A DNA stretch of 64,000 nt from Shewanella basaltis (lineage in GTDB: Bacteria > Pseudomonadota > Gammaproteobacteria > Enterobacterales > Shewanellaceae). The translations under genes were made by a program, and so were the position numbers. This document shows, in pieces, positions 25,750 through 37,000 of this stretch (its first letter is position 1; each line of letters opens with the position of its first letter). The stretch is from positions 62,001 to 126,000 of the forward strand of contig NZ_JAKILA010000007.1 in assembly GCF_023283885.1 (NCBI RefSeq). Reading direction: 5' to 3'. The notes under the pieces were generated by a model. It saw nothing but the letters and a program-made list of their open reading frames with translations. It was not told the DNA's origin and ran no database searches.

Positions 25750-26739
25750 ATGAGAATTGGATTTTTTAGCGCAAAGCCTTATGACATCGTTCATTTCAAT
25801 CGTACCAACCAACAGTTTGATGTTGATATTGAGTATTTTGATTATCGATTATGTATGCAAAACGTCAAACTCGCTGAAGGTTATGAAGTGGTTTGCGCCT
25901 TTGTGAACGACTCGCTATGCGAGGAAGTACTCGTTGAACTAGCAAAAGGAGGCACAAAAGTGATAGCCATGCGCTGTGCTGGCTTTAATAATGTTGATTT
26001 AGTGGCCGCTAAACGCTTAGGTATGCAAGTTGTAAATGTACCGGCATATTCTCCTGAGTCGGTTGCTGAGCACTCTGTTGCATTAATGTTGACATTAAAT
26101 CGCAAAATCCATAAAGCCTACCAACGCACACGTGATGCCAATTTTGCATTAACGGGGTTAGTGGGTTTCAACATGTTTGGAAAAACAGTTGGCGTTATTG
26201 GCACGGGCAAAATCGGTGTCGCGACGATTAAGATTTTACTGGGTTTTGGTTGTAAGGTTATTGCATTCGACCCGTACCCGAATCAAGCGGTGATTGACCT
26301 TGGTGTTGAGTATGTTGACCTAGATACATTATATCCGCAGTGCGACATCATTAGTTTGCATTGCCCATTAACTAAAGATAACCATCATTTACTCAATAAA
26401 ACCTCATTTCATAAAATGAAGCCAGGTGTCATGGTAATTAATACTAGCCGTGGTGGTTTGCTCAATGCATTCGATGCCATGGAGGCATTAAAAGAGGGTC
26501 ATATCGGTTCACTTGGACTCGACGTTTACGAAAATGAGAAAGGGCTGTTCTTTGAAGACAAGTCGAGCGAGATTATTCAAGATGATGTATTCCGTCGTTT
26601 ATCGGCGTGTCATAATGTGATTTTTACTGGTCACCAAGCATTTTTAACTGACGAAGCACTTAATGCGATAGCCACAACCACACTCACTAACGTAACCAAG
26701 TTAATGTCTGGTCAGGTTTGTGGTAACGAATTGTTTTAA
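25750..26739 (+). CDS. ldhA: fermentative D-lactate dehydrogenase
   Basis: A 329-aa NAD-dependent D-2-hydroxyacid dehydrogenase reducing pyruvate to D-lactate. It shows the Rossmann motif GVIGTGKIG (about residues 148-156), the catalytic Arg in NTSRGGLLN, the Glu in DVYENEKGLFFED and the His in FTGHQAFLT. The ending matches LdhA of gammaproteobacteria. Transcribed with the hydrolase gene 51 bp downstream, or separately. Confidence 0.92.
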   Translation: MRIGFFSAKPYDIVHFNRTNQQFDVDIEYFDYRLCMQNVKLAEGYEVVCAFVNDSLCEEVLVELAKGGTKVIAMRCAGFNNVDLVAAKRLGMQVVNVPAYSPESVAEHSVALMLTLNRKIHKAYQRTRDANFALTGLVGFNMFGKTVGVIGTGKIGVATIKILLGFGCKVIAFDPYPNQAVIDLGVEYVDLDTLYPQCDIISLHCPLTKDNHHLLNKTSFHKMKPGVMVINTSRGGLLNAFDAMEALKEGHIGSLGLDVYENEKGLFFEDKSSEIIQDDVFRRLSACHNVIFTGHQAFLTDEALNAIATTTLTNVTKLMSGQVCGNELF

Positions 26740-26790
26740 TATAGTGAATCAGGCATCCACATGGCCAACAATGAGTGAAAATTAAATAAT

Positions 26791-27528
26791 ATGATAACTA
26801 AAACTGAAGTGCATGATATTAAAACACCAACAGGCGTAATGCGCACCACCCTGTATCGCCCTGACAGTAAAGGTCAATTCGCAACGATTATTTTTTACTC
26901 AGAAATATTTCAACAAACGGCTCCTATTGCACGCTCAGCAGCCATTCTTGCTGGCCATGGTTTTGTGGTCCTCGTGCCAGAAGTGTTCCATGAATTAAAT
27001 CCTATTGGCACTGTACTTGCGTACGATGACGCAGGTAAAGATAAGGGAAATGCTGACAAATGGGCTAAACCGCTTGAGCAGCACGACACAGATACTCAAG
27101 CATTGGTCGACTTTGCGCGATCGCAATCATTTTGCAGTGATAAAGTAGGCGCTATGGGGGTGTGTATTGGTGGTCATTTAGCCTATCGTGCAGCGTTAAA
27201 TCCAGACATTAGCGGTGCTTTTTGTTTATACCCTACCGACATACATTCAAACACTTTACCTTGCCAAACTGGTAATGATTCACTGAGCCGCACAGGCGAT
27301 ATAAAGGGCGAGTTAGTGATGGTGTTTGGTAAACAAGACCCTCATGTGAGCAGTGAAGGGCGTAAACTGATTTACCAAAAACTTGAGCACGTTAATGCCA
27401 ACTTTACCTGGCTAGAAGTTAATGCACAACATGCCTTTATGCGCGATGAAGGTGAGCGATATGATGCCGCATTAGCATTGCAAATGTATTTGCAGTCGGT
27501 GGCGTTTTTTCAGCGAGTGTTGAACTAG
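26791..27528 (+). CDS. dienelactone hydrolase-family protein
   Basis: A 245-aa alpha/beta hydrolase. The nucleophile elbow GVCIGGH carries Cys, as in dienelactone hydrolase. The acid Asp lies in VFGKQDPHV and the catalytic His in NAQHAFMRDEGERYDAA. Cytoplasmic. The physiological substrate is unknown in bacteria without chlorocatechol pathways. It ends at an unusually long perfect hairpin (27544). Confidence 0.85.
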   Translation: MITKTEVHDIKTPTGVMRTTLYRPDSKGQFATIIFYSEIFQQTAPIARSAAILAGHGFVVLVPEVFHELNPIGTVLAYDDAGKDKGNADKWAKPLEQHDTDTQALVDFARSQSFCSDKVGAMGVCIGGHLAYRAALNPDISGAFCLYPTDIHSNTLPCQTGNDSLSRTGDIKGELVMVFGKQDPHVSSEGRKLIYQKLEHVNANFTWLEVNAQHAFMRDEGERYDAALALQMYLQSVAFFQRVLN

Positions 27529-27543
27529 ATCATCAATGGCTTT

Positions 27544-27589
27544 GACACAAATGAAAAAAGACGCATTCGTGTCTTTTTTCATTTGTGTC
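27544..27589. terminator. bidirectional terminator with 19-bp perfect stem
   Basis: Arms 27544-27562 and 27571-27589 are perfectly complementary over 19 bp with an 8-nt loop, and each contains an internal A6/T6 tract. It separates the convergent hydrolase and MscS-like genes. Confidence 0.85.
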
Positions 27590-27611
27590 GGTAAACACTT
27601 ACTGCGATGGG

Positions 27612-28151
27612 TCATTTACGCTTTGGGATCACTCGCCTTGTTACTGGCGGTTTTTTCATTGGTTCATCATTTGAGAGCTTAACCACCCCTTTTTGTAGCA
27701 ATAAGCTATTAGGGTAAGTCATTACATCACCTGAATCGCGTTTAAGCAAAATATGAAACAGTGCTATTTCGACAATCACCCCAGACATGTCTTCATCTTT
27801 TTCAACAATGCGGATACGATCGCCTATACGATAAGGGAAAACAAAAAATATCAGTACACCAGCGGTGATGTTACTCAAAATTGACCATTGTGCAAATAAG
27901 GCCACACCTAGCACAGCAAACGCCGACGACACAAAAAGAGACACTTCTTGGTAGCCTAAACCCAACGATATAGCCATCACCGATAAAGTAACAAAAAACA
28001 TAAAGTAGGATATTAGCCGGGTGACCATCCTGCTGCGCACTTCATTAACTTGTTTTTTCTTTGCTTGCTGACGGATCCAATGGCTCACCTGACGCTGAGC
28101 AAAAGTAAATACAGCCAAATATGCAATACACATCAATAACTGGTTAAACAT
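27612..28151 (-). CDS. MscS-like mechanosensitive channel-family protein
   Basis: A 179-aa small MscS-family protein. It has three hydrophobic segments (about residues 1-18, 45-68, 72-106), of which the last is the pore-lining type (FAVLGVALFAQWSILSNITAG), written here within limits as FAVLGVALFAQ and WSILSNITAG. A beta domain follows (YRIGDRIRI, YPNSLLLQKGV). It lacks the large C-terminal alpha/beta domain of E. coli MscS (286 aa), so it is a minimal form. A role in osmotic shock is inference from family. Confidence 0.83.
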   Translation of the reverse strand: MFNQLLMCIAYLAVFTFAQRQVSHWIRQQAKKKQVNEVRSRMVTRLISYFMFFVTLSVMAISLGLGYQEVSLFVSSAFAVLGVALFAQWSILSNITAGVLIFFVFPYRIGDRIRIVEKDEDMSGVIVEIALFHILLKRDSGDVMTYPNSLLLQKGVVKLSNDEPMKKPPVTRRVIPKRK

Positions 28152-28282
28152 CTTGGTTTCCTGCTAGAAAAAATTCACACTTATAAATGGCCATAAGCCA
28201 CGGACTTGTGGCATTAACCTAGGGTACAATATGGCTTTGTTGCTGGCGAAACCCATTAGCCAAGCCTGCCATAGAGTGAAGT

Positions 28283-29026
28283 ATGTCCGATTATAAAGTA
28301 TTGCATGTCGACAGTGATAGTTTTGGTGATTTTTGTGTGCTCGATGATGGCGATTATCGGGTATTATCCTTTGGCGATAATGACGAACAAAGTAAAATGA
28401 ACAAAGCATCACCTCATGTACCACAGCATACTTATGTGCAAGCAATGTTGTCAGTATTGTTATTCACGCAGCCTAAAAGTGTGATTATTTTGGGGTTAGG
28501 GGGGGGCGCATTAGTCCATTCGCTTCGCCATGTTGATGCTGCCATAAAAATAACGGCAGTAGAATTACGACAAAGGGTCATTGAGGTTGCCAAACGATTT
28601 TTTCAATTACCACTGAGTAAAAAGATCACACTTATACATCAAGACGCCAATCAGTTTCTCGCGCAAGCTGAACATAAAAAAGTTGATGTGATTTTTGCTG
28701 ATATTTACAGTAATAAAGGTGTAGATAAGCAACAATTAACCGATGTGTTTATCGGTCAAACCAAACAGCTGCTAAAAGCCGATGGTTTTTTAGTGCTTAA
28801 CTGCTGGAAAGAACATAGCCGTGATATTCAATTGCGCGACACGCTTTATCACCACTTCACTTATGTATACGCTTGCTTAACCGGTGGCGGTAACTGGGTT
28901 ATCTATGCCACAAACGGGCTTGGAAACTTCACGGAGGCTACGAATAAACAAGCGTTACAAAGTTTATCGCAAAAGCTCGATACCAATATTAGCCGAGTAT
29001 TAACCCGCTTTGGCCCATGGCAATAA
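28283..29026 (+). CDS. spermidine synthase-like methyltransferase-fold protein
   Basis: A 247-aa Rossmann-fold protein of the polyamine aminopropyltransferase superfamily. ILGLGGGALVHSLRH (about 70-84) binds the nucleotide, AVELRQRVIEVAKRFF supplies the acidic ribose-binding residue, and the FADIYS motif stands near the active site. No speD lies nearby and the N-terminal tetramerisation domain is reduced, so a true spermidine synthase is not certain. Divergent from the MscS-like gene. Confidence 0.75.
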   Translation: MSDYKVLHVDSDSFGDFCVLDDGDYRVLSFGDNDEQSKMNKASPHVPQHTYVQAMLSVLLFTQPKSVIILGLGGGALVHSLRHVDAAIKITAVELRQRVIEVAKRFFQLPLSKKITLIHQDANQFLAQAEHKKVDVIFADIYSNKGVDKQQLTDVFIGQTKQLLKADGFLVLNCWKEHSRDIQLRDTLYHHFTYVYACLTGGGNWVIYATNGLGNFTEATNKQALQSLSQKLDTNISRVLTRFGPWQ

Positions 29027-29240
29027 AGTGGATTTACACTATTAAGCGCAGCCTTCGGTTTTGTCGATTAACAATAAGTTCAATATAAAAAATCGATTAA
29101 GGCGATAGTTTTTATCCGTTATACTAAATCATTCTCCATCGCTATTATGATTCACATCAGATGACGAGCAAGGTGTTCATCATCTCCGGCACCATAAGGT
29201 TGTCGGGTAAATGTAAATCTTAATTCTAATGGAGCATGAC

Positions 29241-29810
29241 ATGACACAATCTATCATCAACAGCACAATCAAGCCATTTAAAGCCACCGCATTTCATAAT
29301 GGTGCGTTTGTTGACGTGACCGAGCAAGACCTATTAGGTAAGTGGTCTGTAGTCTTTTTCTACCCAGCTGACTTCACTTTCGTTTGTCCTACAGAATTAG
29401 GTGACATGGCTGACCATTACGAAAAACTACAAGCAATGGGCGTAGAAGTTTACTCAGTGTCAACTGACACTCACTTCACTCACAAAGCATGGCATGCAAG
29501 TTCAGAGACTATCGGTAAAATCACTTACCCAATGATCGGTGACCCAACAGGCACTATCACTCGCAACTTTGGTGTGATGATTGAAGAAGACGGTTTAGCA
29601 CTTCGTGGTACTTTTGTTATCAACCCAGAAGGCCAAGTTAAAGTGGCTGAAATTCACGACCTAGGTATTGGCCGTAGCGCTTCAGAACTTGTGCGTAAAA
29701 TTCAAGCTGCACAATATGTTGCTTCACACGACGGCGAAGTATGTCCAGCTAAATGGCAACCAGGTGAAGAAACTCTAGCTCCTTCAATTGACCTAGTAGG
29801 CAAAATCTAA
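29241..29810 (+). CDS. ahpC: alkyl hydroperoxide reductase subunit C (peroxiredoxin)
   Basis: A 189-aa typical 2-Cys peroxiredoxin. The start was set at the ATG at 29241, because GGAG lies 6 nt upstream and the upstream in-frame ATG at 29229 contains that RBS. Peroxidatic Cys in [12 protein letters not shown], resolving Cys in [13 protein letters not shown]. Reduces H2O2 and organic peroxides, recycled by AhpF encoded 110 bp downstream. I looked for an OxyR box upstream and found no convincing four-part match. Confidence 0.95.
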   Translation: MTQSIINSTIKPFKATAFHNGAFVDVTEQDLLGKWSVVFFYPADFTFVCPTELGDMADHYEKLQAMGVEVYSVSTDTHFTHKAWHASSETIGKITYPMIGDPTGTITRNFGVMIEEDGLALRGTFVINPEGQVKVAEIHDLGIGRSASELVRKIQAAQYVASHDGEVCPAKWQPGEETLAPSIDLVGKI

Positions 29811-29847
29811 CCACTGATTCACCCTTAGGTTAGAAATATCATCTCCA

Positions 29848-29878
29848 GTTAGTCGGTGCTCCCCCGGTGCCGACTAAC
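29848..29878 (+). promoter_or_regulatory. intercistronic hairpin between ahpC and ahpF
   Basis: GTTAGTCGG (29848-29856) pairs with CCGACTAAC (29870-29878) around a C-rich loop. No T run follows directly; TTTTTT comes about 10 nt later. It could be a partial terminator or an mRNA-stabilising hairpin that sets the excess of AhpC over AhpF. Confidence 0.5.
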
Positions 29879-29920
29879 ACTCTCCCACTTTTTTCAAATT
29901 TCCAGTAATTAGGAGTTGTT

Positions 29921-31486
29921 ATGTTAGATGCGAATGTAAAAAATCAACTGAAAACCTATCTGCAAAACCTCAAGCGCCCAGTTGAACTTGTCGTGTCTGC
30001 AGATGACTCAAACAAAGCAAAAGAATTAATCAGCTTAGCGCAAGATATTGTAGATTCATCTGAACTTGTATCAGTGACCTATAAAGACGGTAAGCGCACA
30101 CCTAGCATGAGTGTGATCAACCCAGAAAATGGCAGTAACATTACGTTTGCTGGTTTGCCTATGGGTCACGAATTTACTTCACTTGTCCTTGCACTTTTAC
30201 ACAGTGGCGGACACCCAATTAAATTAGATGCGCAAATCATTGAACAAATACGCCAGTTGCCAGGTGAGTTTCATTTTGAAACCTATGTGTCATTAAGTTG
30301 CCAAACCTGTCCTGAAGTGATCCAAGCACTGAACATGATGGCGGCAATTAACCCAAATATTACTAACGTGATGATCGACGGTGCACTGTTCCAAGAGGAA
30401 GTCACTGAGCGCAACATCCTGTCAGTACCATCAGTATTTTTAAACGGCGAGGCCTTCTCAGTTGGTGCCATCAGTGTCGTTGAAGTACTTAATAAATTAG
30501 ACAAAAATGCAGCCGGTAGACAAGCTGAGCTACTCAACAAAAAGTCAGCATTTGACGTGTTAGTTGTCGGCGGTGGCCCTGCAGGTGCAGCAGCTGCTAT
30601 TTATTCTGCTCGTAAAGGTTTAAACACGGGTATCGTCGCTGACAAATTCGGTGGCCAAGTGGCAGAAACGGTTGGCATTGAAAACTTTATCTCTGTGTCG
30701 AAAACAGAAGGTCCAAAACTGGTTGCCAATTTAGAGGCACACGTTCGCGATTATGATGTCGATATTATGAGCAATCAACGCGCACTGAGCCTCGCTAAAA
30801 ATGGTCTGTTTAATGTGACCCTAGAAAGCGGCGCAACCTTGAGCAGTAAAACCGTATTGCTAGCAACCGGTGCTCGTTGGAGAGAAATGAATGTTCCGGG
30901 CGAGAAAGAATATCGTGGTAAAGGTGTTGCATACTGCCCACATTGTGACGGCCCACTATTTAAAGGCAAGCGTGTTGCCGTAATTGGTGGTGGTAACTCA
31001 GGTATTGAAGCCGCCATTGACCTAGCTAACATTGTTGAGCATGTTACCGTGCTTGAGTTTGACAGTAAGTTACGTGCCGATGAAGTGTTACAGCGTAAAG
31101 CTAAATCAATGGGTAATATTACTATTATTACTCAAGCACAAACCACAGAAGTCAAAGGCGATGGCACTCGTGTAAGCAGCTTGGTTTATACCGACCGCGC
31201 AACAGGCGAAAGCAAAGAAGTCATCTTAGCCGGTATTTTTGTGCAAATTGGTTTAGTGCCAAACACTGAATGGTTAAAAGGTGTTGTTGATATGACACCT
31301 CGCGGCGAGATTATCGTTGATGAACGTGGGCAAACATCGATTCCGGGCGTATTTGCCGCCGGTGATGTCACCAACACACCATACAAGCAAATTATTATTG
31401 CTATGGGTAGCGGCGCAACAGCATCTCTTGGCGCGTTTGATTACTTAATCAGACACTCTGAAGAAACCGACACAAAAGCGGCTTAG
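29921..31486 (+). CDS. ahpF: alkyl hydroperoxide reductase subunit F
   Basis: A 521-aa flavoprotein disulfide reductase. The N-terminal double thioredoxin fold (about 1-195) has the CQTC redox pair. FAD-binding [17 protein letters not shown] (about 214-230), redox-active YCPHCDG and NAD(P)-binding [12 protein letters not shown] follow, then C-terminal VFAAGDVTN. It transfers electrons from NADH to AhpC. RBS TTAGGAG. A terminator follows at 31505. Confidence 0.95.
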   Translation: MLDANVKNQLKTYLQNLKRPVELVVSADDSNKAKELISLAQDIVDSSELVSVTYKDGKRTPSMSVINPENGSNITFAGLPMGHEFTSLVLALLHSGGHPIKLDAQIIEQIRQLPGEFHFETYVSLSCQTCPEVIQALNMMAAINPNITNVMIDGALFQEEVTERNILSVPSVFLNGEAFSVGAISVVEVLNKLDKNAAGRQAELLNKKSAFDVLVVGGGPAGAAAAIYSARKGLNTGIVADKFGGQVAETVGIENFISVSKTEGPKLVANLEAHVRDYDVDIMSNQRALSLAKNGLFNVTLESGATLSSKTVLLATGARWREMNVPGEKEYRGKGVAYCPHCDGPLFKGKRVAVIGGGNSGIEAAIDLANIVEHVTVLEFDSKLRADEVLQRKAKSMGNITIITQAQTTEVKGDGTRVSSLVYTDRATGESKEVILAGIFVQIGLVPNTEWLKGVVDMTPRGEIIVDERGQTSIPGVFAAGDVTNTPYKQIIIAMGSGATASLGAFDYLIRHSEETDTKAA

Positions 31487-31504
31487 CCAGTATGCGAGTT
31501 TAAT

Positions 31505-31536
31505 AAAAAAGAGTCAGCCTAGCTGGCTCTTTTTTA
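31505..31536 (+). terminator. terminator after ahpF
   Basis: Stem AAAAAGAGTCAGC with GCTGGCTCTTTTT (one G-T pair), followed by a T tract. Confidence 0.85.
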
Positions 31537-31891
31537 TTTTCAGTTTCTGCACCATACACAGGTGTTTTTAGTCATTTAAGGGAGAAATACTGCTTGTATT
31601 GGCGGTGATTGTGTTGCATTAGATAAATTTCAAGTATATTTAAGTTAGGCCGATATTGAGTTGGTAGTCTGATTTTGACGTAATAATCAATTTCATTACT
31701 GTTAAATGAATAACCATAATAAGTATTGCTATAGTTAAGCCTATGAATACCGATGCACATTGTCCAATATGCACGATATCACTTCAGGGATTGAACCCGG
31801 TGACACTCTTCGCAATAGCGCTTTTGATGTTGTCCTGTTGGCAACGTTAAGTCTAATTTTTGTACATTGAAGAACGCTTTGGGGGCGGAAT
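31537..31891. other. intergenic region before chemoreceptor gene
   Basis: About 355 bases. No credible gene: the short frames on the minus strand lack ribosome binding sites and family resemblance. It presumably contains the chemoreceptor promoter. Confidence 0.4.
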
Positions 31892-33511
31892 ATGAGTTGG
31901 TTTAGTAACTTGTCAATTTTTAAAAAAGTAGGGCTGATATTTGTTTTGTCAGTGATTATTTTTGCTGTCAACTTGGCGATCAGTACCGTGGCGATTAATA
32001 AAAACCGTGACACGTTATCATTCATGGAAACCAAAGTTGCGCAACGAGTCGAGCTTGCAAACCAAAACGTGATTTTTGTACAGCGTTTAGATGAGTTATA
32101 CACGCAGGCCGTGTCGTTTGCGGATGAAGACTTACTTGAAAATGCCAACAAAATCTTTACATCGCTCAAGAGTAACCTGAGTAATTTATCCGCTACCGAT
32201 CCTCAAGAGTCAGTAACTCTAGGGCAGCTTTCTCAACAGTTAAATGACTATAACAGTATGACCTTGTCTTTAGCTCAAGGTATGCTCGATGGCACTATCG
32301 ATATGGCTAATGTCGGACAAATTAGCCAAAATAAAGCCAAAGTGTTTGAAGGGTTAACTAAGGGCATTACGGCTTATAAAGCCAATAAGGTCGATGAATT
32401 TAGTTTAACCATTAAAGAAGCCAGTGATCGTTCAGAACACAGTTTATACCTTACGTTGAGTATTGGGCTTGCTTTGTTGGTATTAATGGCAATTGCAACT
32501 ATTTCAATAGCTAAGGCTATTAGCGGTTCTGCTGGTGATGTGGCACAGTCTTTAGGTGAGCTTGCTGACGGCAAAGGAAACTTGCGTCATCAATTAACGG
32601 TTGCTGGCACCGATGAACTTGGCCAAGTGTCGAGTAATTTTAACCGTTTTTTACGTTTGCTCGCGCAGTCGATTGAGCGTGTAGTGAATGTAACTAGCCC
32701 GCTTTTAAACAGTGCATCATCATTAAAAGAGCGCATGACGGTTGCAACCAAAGCAACTAAAAAACAAAGCCAGGATGCTAAAACTGTCCACATGTCGATG
32801 GAAGAAATGCGTCATTCGGTTAATGACATTTCTCACAGTGCCCAGCAAGCGGCAGAGGCCGCACAGGTGGCAGAACAAGAAGCAACAGACGGTTTAGCCG
32901 TTGTGCAGCGCACCGTGAGAATTTCTCAAGAGCTTAACGCAGGGATTGAACTGGCTTCTAAATCCATCAATGAATTAGCCAAAGATACCGAAAGTGTTGG
33001 CTCAATTTTAAACGTGATCACTTCTATTGCAGAGCAAACCAACTTGTTAGCGCTAAATGCTGCCATTGAGGCGGCTCGTGCAGGCGAACAGGGAAGGGGT
33101 TTTGCGGTTGTTGCCGACGAGGTGCGCGCGCTGGCATCTAAAACCGCCGATGCAACCAAAGAAATTCGCAATGTCTTAGACAAGCTTAAGGTTGCCGCGG
33201 AGTCATCTGTCAGCACTATGGGTGGGGCTATTGCTAAGTCATCTGAAAACGAACGTTTTGCAAAAGACACCGGCGAGGCCCTTAGCTCAATTCAGTCTAA
33301 AATTGTTAGCATCAATAGCATGAACACCCACATAGCCTCAGCAACAGAACAACAGTCGCTGGTTGCCGCGCAGGTGGCGAACAATGTTGTTGAAATGAAT
33401 GCCTCATTTGAGCAAACCTTGGGTATTTTGGCCGAAGTACAAGACATTTCTCAAGGGCTAGACGGTTTTGCTAATGAACTGAGTAACGCCACTTCACAGT
33501 TTAAGTTGTAA
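31892..33511 (+). CDS. methyl-accepting chemotaxis protein
   Basis: A 539-aa transducer. TM1 (about residues 11-33) and TM2 (about 186-208) bracket a roughly 150-residue periplasmic helical domain, probably a four-helix bundle. HAMP follows (about 209-262), then the signalling domain whose hairpin tip reads [20 protein letters not shown] and [12 protein letters not shown]. Methylation-type coiled coils flank the tip. The ligand is unknown. No C-terminal NWETF-type pentapeptide is seen. It acts with CheA/CheW encoded elsewhere. Confidence 0.93.
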   Translation: MSWFSNLSIFKKVGLIFVLSVIIFAVNLAISTVAINKNRDTLSFMETKVAQRVELANQNVIFVQRLDELYTQAVSFADEDLLENANKIFTSLKSNLSNLSATDPQESVTLGQLSQQLNDYNSMTLSLAQGMLDGTIDMANVGQISQNKAKVFEGLTKGITAYKANKVDEFSLTIKEASDRSEHSLYLTLSIGLALLVLMAIATISIAKAISGSAGDVAQSLGELADGKGNLRHQLTVAGTDELGQVSSNFNRFLRLLAQSIERVVNVTSPLLNSASSLKERMTVATKATKKQSQDAKTVHMSMEEMRHSVNDISHSAQQAAEAAQVAEQEATDGLAVVQRTVRISQELNAGIELASKSINELAKDTESVGSILNVITSIAEQTNLLALNAAIEAARAGEQGRGFAVVADEVRALASKTADATKEIRNVLDKLKVAAESSVSTMGGAIAKSSENERFAKDTGEALSSIQSKIVSINSMNTHIASATEQQSLVAAQVANNVVEMNASFEQTLGILAEVQDISQGLDGFANELSNATSQFKL

Positions 33512-33530
33512 CATTGATTGCAAAAATGAC

Positions 33531-33560
33531 AAACGCAGAGCGAAATCTCTGCGTTTTTTA
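33531..33560 (+). terminator. terminator after chemoreceptor gene
   Basis: AAACGCAGAG (33531-33540) pairs with CTCTGCGTTT (33547-33556), loop CGAAAT, followed by T residues. Confidence 0.85.
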
Positions 33561-33696
33561 TTATTTGTGATAATAGCTCTCTTTATAAACAAGAGACACT
33601 CGCACAGTCCATTCCTTGTTGTTTTGCCCCAAAAGAATCACCATTGTTTGAGCCATTCGCTACAAACTGAACCGTCTGAGCGACTCTGATTGGTTA

Positions 33697-33800
33697 TGCC
33701 ATTGCGCATTAATAAGTGGCCACTGTGAATGCGTTCAGCGGTTTTTGTTTAAGCCCTTTTAAATTCTCGCTGAGACATCACTTACTAACGTGCAATGGTA
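33697..33800. mobile_element. repeat A, short inverted copy: MITE-like element (104 bp)
   Basis: This is the reverse-complement orientation of the 263-bp element at 16725. It keeps about 50 bp of each end and lacks the interior. Flanking TTA triplets (33694-33696, 33801-33803) are the complement of the TAA pair at the other copy, as expected for an inverted insertion with the same target preference. The remaining 33801-34039 is AT-rich and carries the promoter of the SMC-like operon. Confidence 0.75.
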
Positions 33801-34039
33801 TTACATAATTGACTGAAATGGTAAAATTGCGCACTAACGCAGCAATTGCGCTTAATTGTTGTTATGTAAAGCGTCACTTTTTATTGAAATAGCGTATTAT
33901 CAAGGCAATTTTTTAGCTGCAAATTGCCTCATGACGGTGTTTGTTTTAGTTTAACCAGATTGCAAAAGTGGTTGTCGGTTATTCAGCATTATGTTGCTTA
34001 TTGTTCACTATAATGTGAGCTGTTTGGAAAAGGATTATC

Positions 34040-37000
34040 ATGCCAAGCTTGATTAGAATCGTGTTAATTAATACGCACCTGCCAGGTGTGGTCGAATTAT
34101 TATTAAATGGCCACACCAACATCTGTGGTACCAACGCGTCAGGTAAAACAACCTTACAACGCCTAGTGCCAGTATTTTATGGTGAATACCCAAGTCGCGT
34201 CGTGCCATCAACCCGTGACAGTTTTGAACGTTGGTACTTACCGCACGATTCGAGCTACATCATTTACGAATATCAAAAAGATGATGGCTTATTATATCAA
34301 GCGGTATTAGCGTCAGCAGGCGACGGTAAAGGGGTTAATTATCGCTTTATTGCACGTGGTTTTGAGCTTGAGGATTACATAAAATCCCGCAATGGCGACA
34401 CCATTATTTGCCATTCGATGGCCGAGCTTGGCCGCGAAGTTAAACGCGAAGGCATCGCGCACACTAACTTGCTTAATACGCGTGAGTTTCGTGCCATAAT
34501 CCAAAACGATCGCAGCTTATTGAACACTGGCAGTAACCGCAATGAGTTGCGTACTTATGCGCGTCAATTCTCACTATGTGACGGCGAACACAGCCTGCGC
34601 CACATTGAAAAACTCGCCAAAGCCGTGCATTCCAAAGAAGGCAAAATGGAAACGGTTAAATCCATGATCGCCGCCATTTTAGAAGAAGACGGAGTAAACC
34701 CGCCAACCTCACGCCTTAACCCTCAGCGAGTAGAAACCTGGATCCGCGAAAGCCAGCTAGTACAAGGTTTTGAGCAAATTCGTCCAGAATACGACAAACT
34801 TGAACAAGAGTTTAACCAACTACTGAGCGCCGAATTACGCCTGTCTAGTTTGTCGCGCGGCTACCGTAACGACGAAACCTTAGAGGCCGAACGCCAAGAC
34901 CGCAATCAAACCTTAGGTAAAGAATTAAACCTAAAACTGCGCTTACTAGACGATGAGTGGAAAGATGTCCGTGACGAGCTCAACCAAGAATTGTCCGCAG
35001 CCAAAGGTGATGTGGGCAAATTTGAATATGAGTTAGATGCCATAGAAGACCAACACGCTGCCTTTTTAGATGCCGACATTGAACAGGCCAAAGCGGATTT
35101 AGACAATTTACCTAACTGGCGAAGTGACCTTGAAAACCTTAACGAACGCCATAAGCTGCAAACCGAAAAACACCAAGATATTGAAGCGGCATTTAACGCT
35201 CGTCGCAGTAAAATTGCTGAACAATTACACCGTGAACTTGAGGCATTACACACAGAGCAAGACACACTGCGTGAGGCGCGAGATAAACAACGTGAGTTAG
35301 CAAACGACGATTTAGCGCAGCTTGAGCAACAATGGCGTGAGCAAACTGACGCGGGTAAAGCCAAATTCAGCGAACAAGAATACCAACTTAAATTGCAGGC
35401 AGCAGAGCTTAAGCATCAAGTGGATGGCGTGACCTACACCGAAGATGAAAAAATGCGCTTGGCGATTTTTGATGAGCGCATCAGCCTTGCCGATGAAGAA
35501 CAAGAAACCTGTAATGCCAAGGTTGAACGCTTAACTACCGAAGAGCGTAAGCAGCGCGCTAAGCGTGATCAGGCTAACGAAGCGCTGCGCATTGCCAGTA
35601 TTCGTGTGAGCGAGCGCGAAAACGCCAAAGAAGAATTGCATCACATGTTATTCCCACAGTCGCACACACTGTTGGAGTTTTTACGTAAAGAGGCTCAAGG
35701 TTGGGAGCAATCATTTGGTAAAGTGATAGCCCCAGAGTTGTTGCACCGTAGCGACTTACACCCAAGTTTCACTCAAGACAGCAGCGACAGCTTATTTGGC
35801 GTGCATTTAGATCTTAAAGCCATCGACGTGCCAGAATATGCGACTTCTGAGCAAGACCTGCGTATTCGCTTCGCCAAAGCCGAAGAAGCACTGCAAAGCG
35901 CGCAAGACATTCATGCCGAAGCTGAAGATCAGCTCGTTGCAATGAATGCGGCATTAGATGCTGTTACCCGCGAACTCACTTTTGCCCGTACTGCATACAA
36001 AAATAGCCGTGAAGATTTACGCCGACTGTTTGATGAAAAGCGCAGCGAGCAACAAAAGATCAACCAAGCCGTCGCCGATCGCAAAGCCGAATCGAGTAAG
36101 CGTCTTGTGCAACTCGATAACGAATTAAAGCAGTTGCATAACCAGCATCTTGAGTGGCTAGCTGAACAAAAAGACCAGGCGCTTGAGGCGCGGATGGACA
36201 AAAATGCTTACTGGCAAGAAGTGGTTGGCGCAATTGACAATCAACTTGGGCAAGTTAAAGCCAATATTGAGCAGCGCCGTACTAACGCTAAAACAGAACA
36301 AAAAGCCTGCGAAACCTGGTATAAAAATGAGCTTAAATCCCGCGGAGTCGATGAAGGCACCATTTTAGCGCTTAAAAAGCAAATTCGTGAGCTTGAGGCG
36401 CAAATAAGCAAGGCAGAGCAGCGTCGTAGCGAGGTGCTACGTTATGACGATTGGTACCAACATACTTGGTTAGTGCGCAAGCCTAAACTGCAAGCACAGT
36501 TGGCTGATGTTAAACGCGCCGCCTTAGAGCTTGAACAACAATTAACAGCCAAAACCGCCGAGATTAAACAGCGCCGTGCCCAATTAGAAACAGAGCGTAA
36601 AGCCTGCGATGCAGCCCAGGTTGAAGCGTCTGAAAACCTGACTAAACTGCGTGCGGTAATGCGTAAGTTGGCCGAGCTTAAATTGCCGCCCAATAACGAC
36701 GAAGCCATCGGCAGCATTGGCGAGCGTCTGCGCCAAGGCGAAGACTTATTGCTAAAGCGTGACTATTTAATGGGGTCGGTGAAGCAATATGTTGAGCATT
36801 TCGACTCTGTGATTGCCAGTAAATCCGGTTCAAGTTTGGCCGAATTTTGGGAGCGCGCGCGTGACGAGTCTAGCTTTGTTAATGACAAAGGCATTCGCTT
36901 ACTCGACTACCGTAAATTAGTGCCGCAGCTTGAGCAGTTACTCAATGTGATGGTGCCGCAATCGTTAATGGCTATTCGCGAGCAAGGGCGTATTTTTGGT

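Noticed and set aside
28283..29026. Naming the spermidine synthase-like gene speE
   Set aside because: The N-terminal domain is reduced and no speD is present; the superfamily includes non-polyamine enzymes.
29040..29228. OxyR box upstream of ahpC
   Set aside because: ATAG and CTAT tetramers occur (29105, 29142) but not with the four-part, 7-bp-spaced arrangement of an OxyR site.
31572..31760. 62-codon frame on the minus strand before the chemoreceptor
   Set aside because: No ribosome binding site, no family resemblance, and composition typical of AT-rich intergenic DNA.
34906..35364. Minus-strand open frames within the SMC-like gene
   Set aside because: They are antisense shadows caused by charged, coiled-coil codon use (Ser/Leu/Cys-rich products) and have no start signals.
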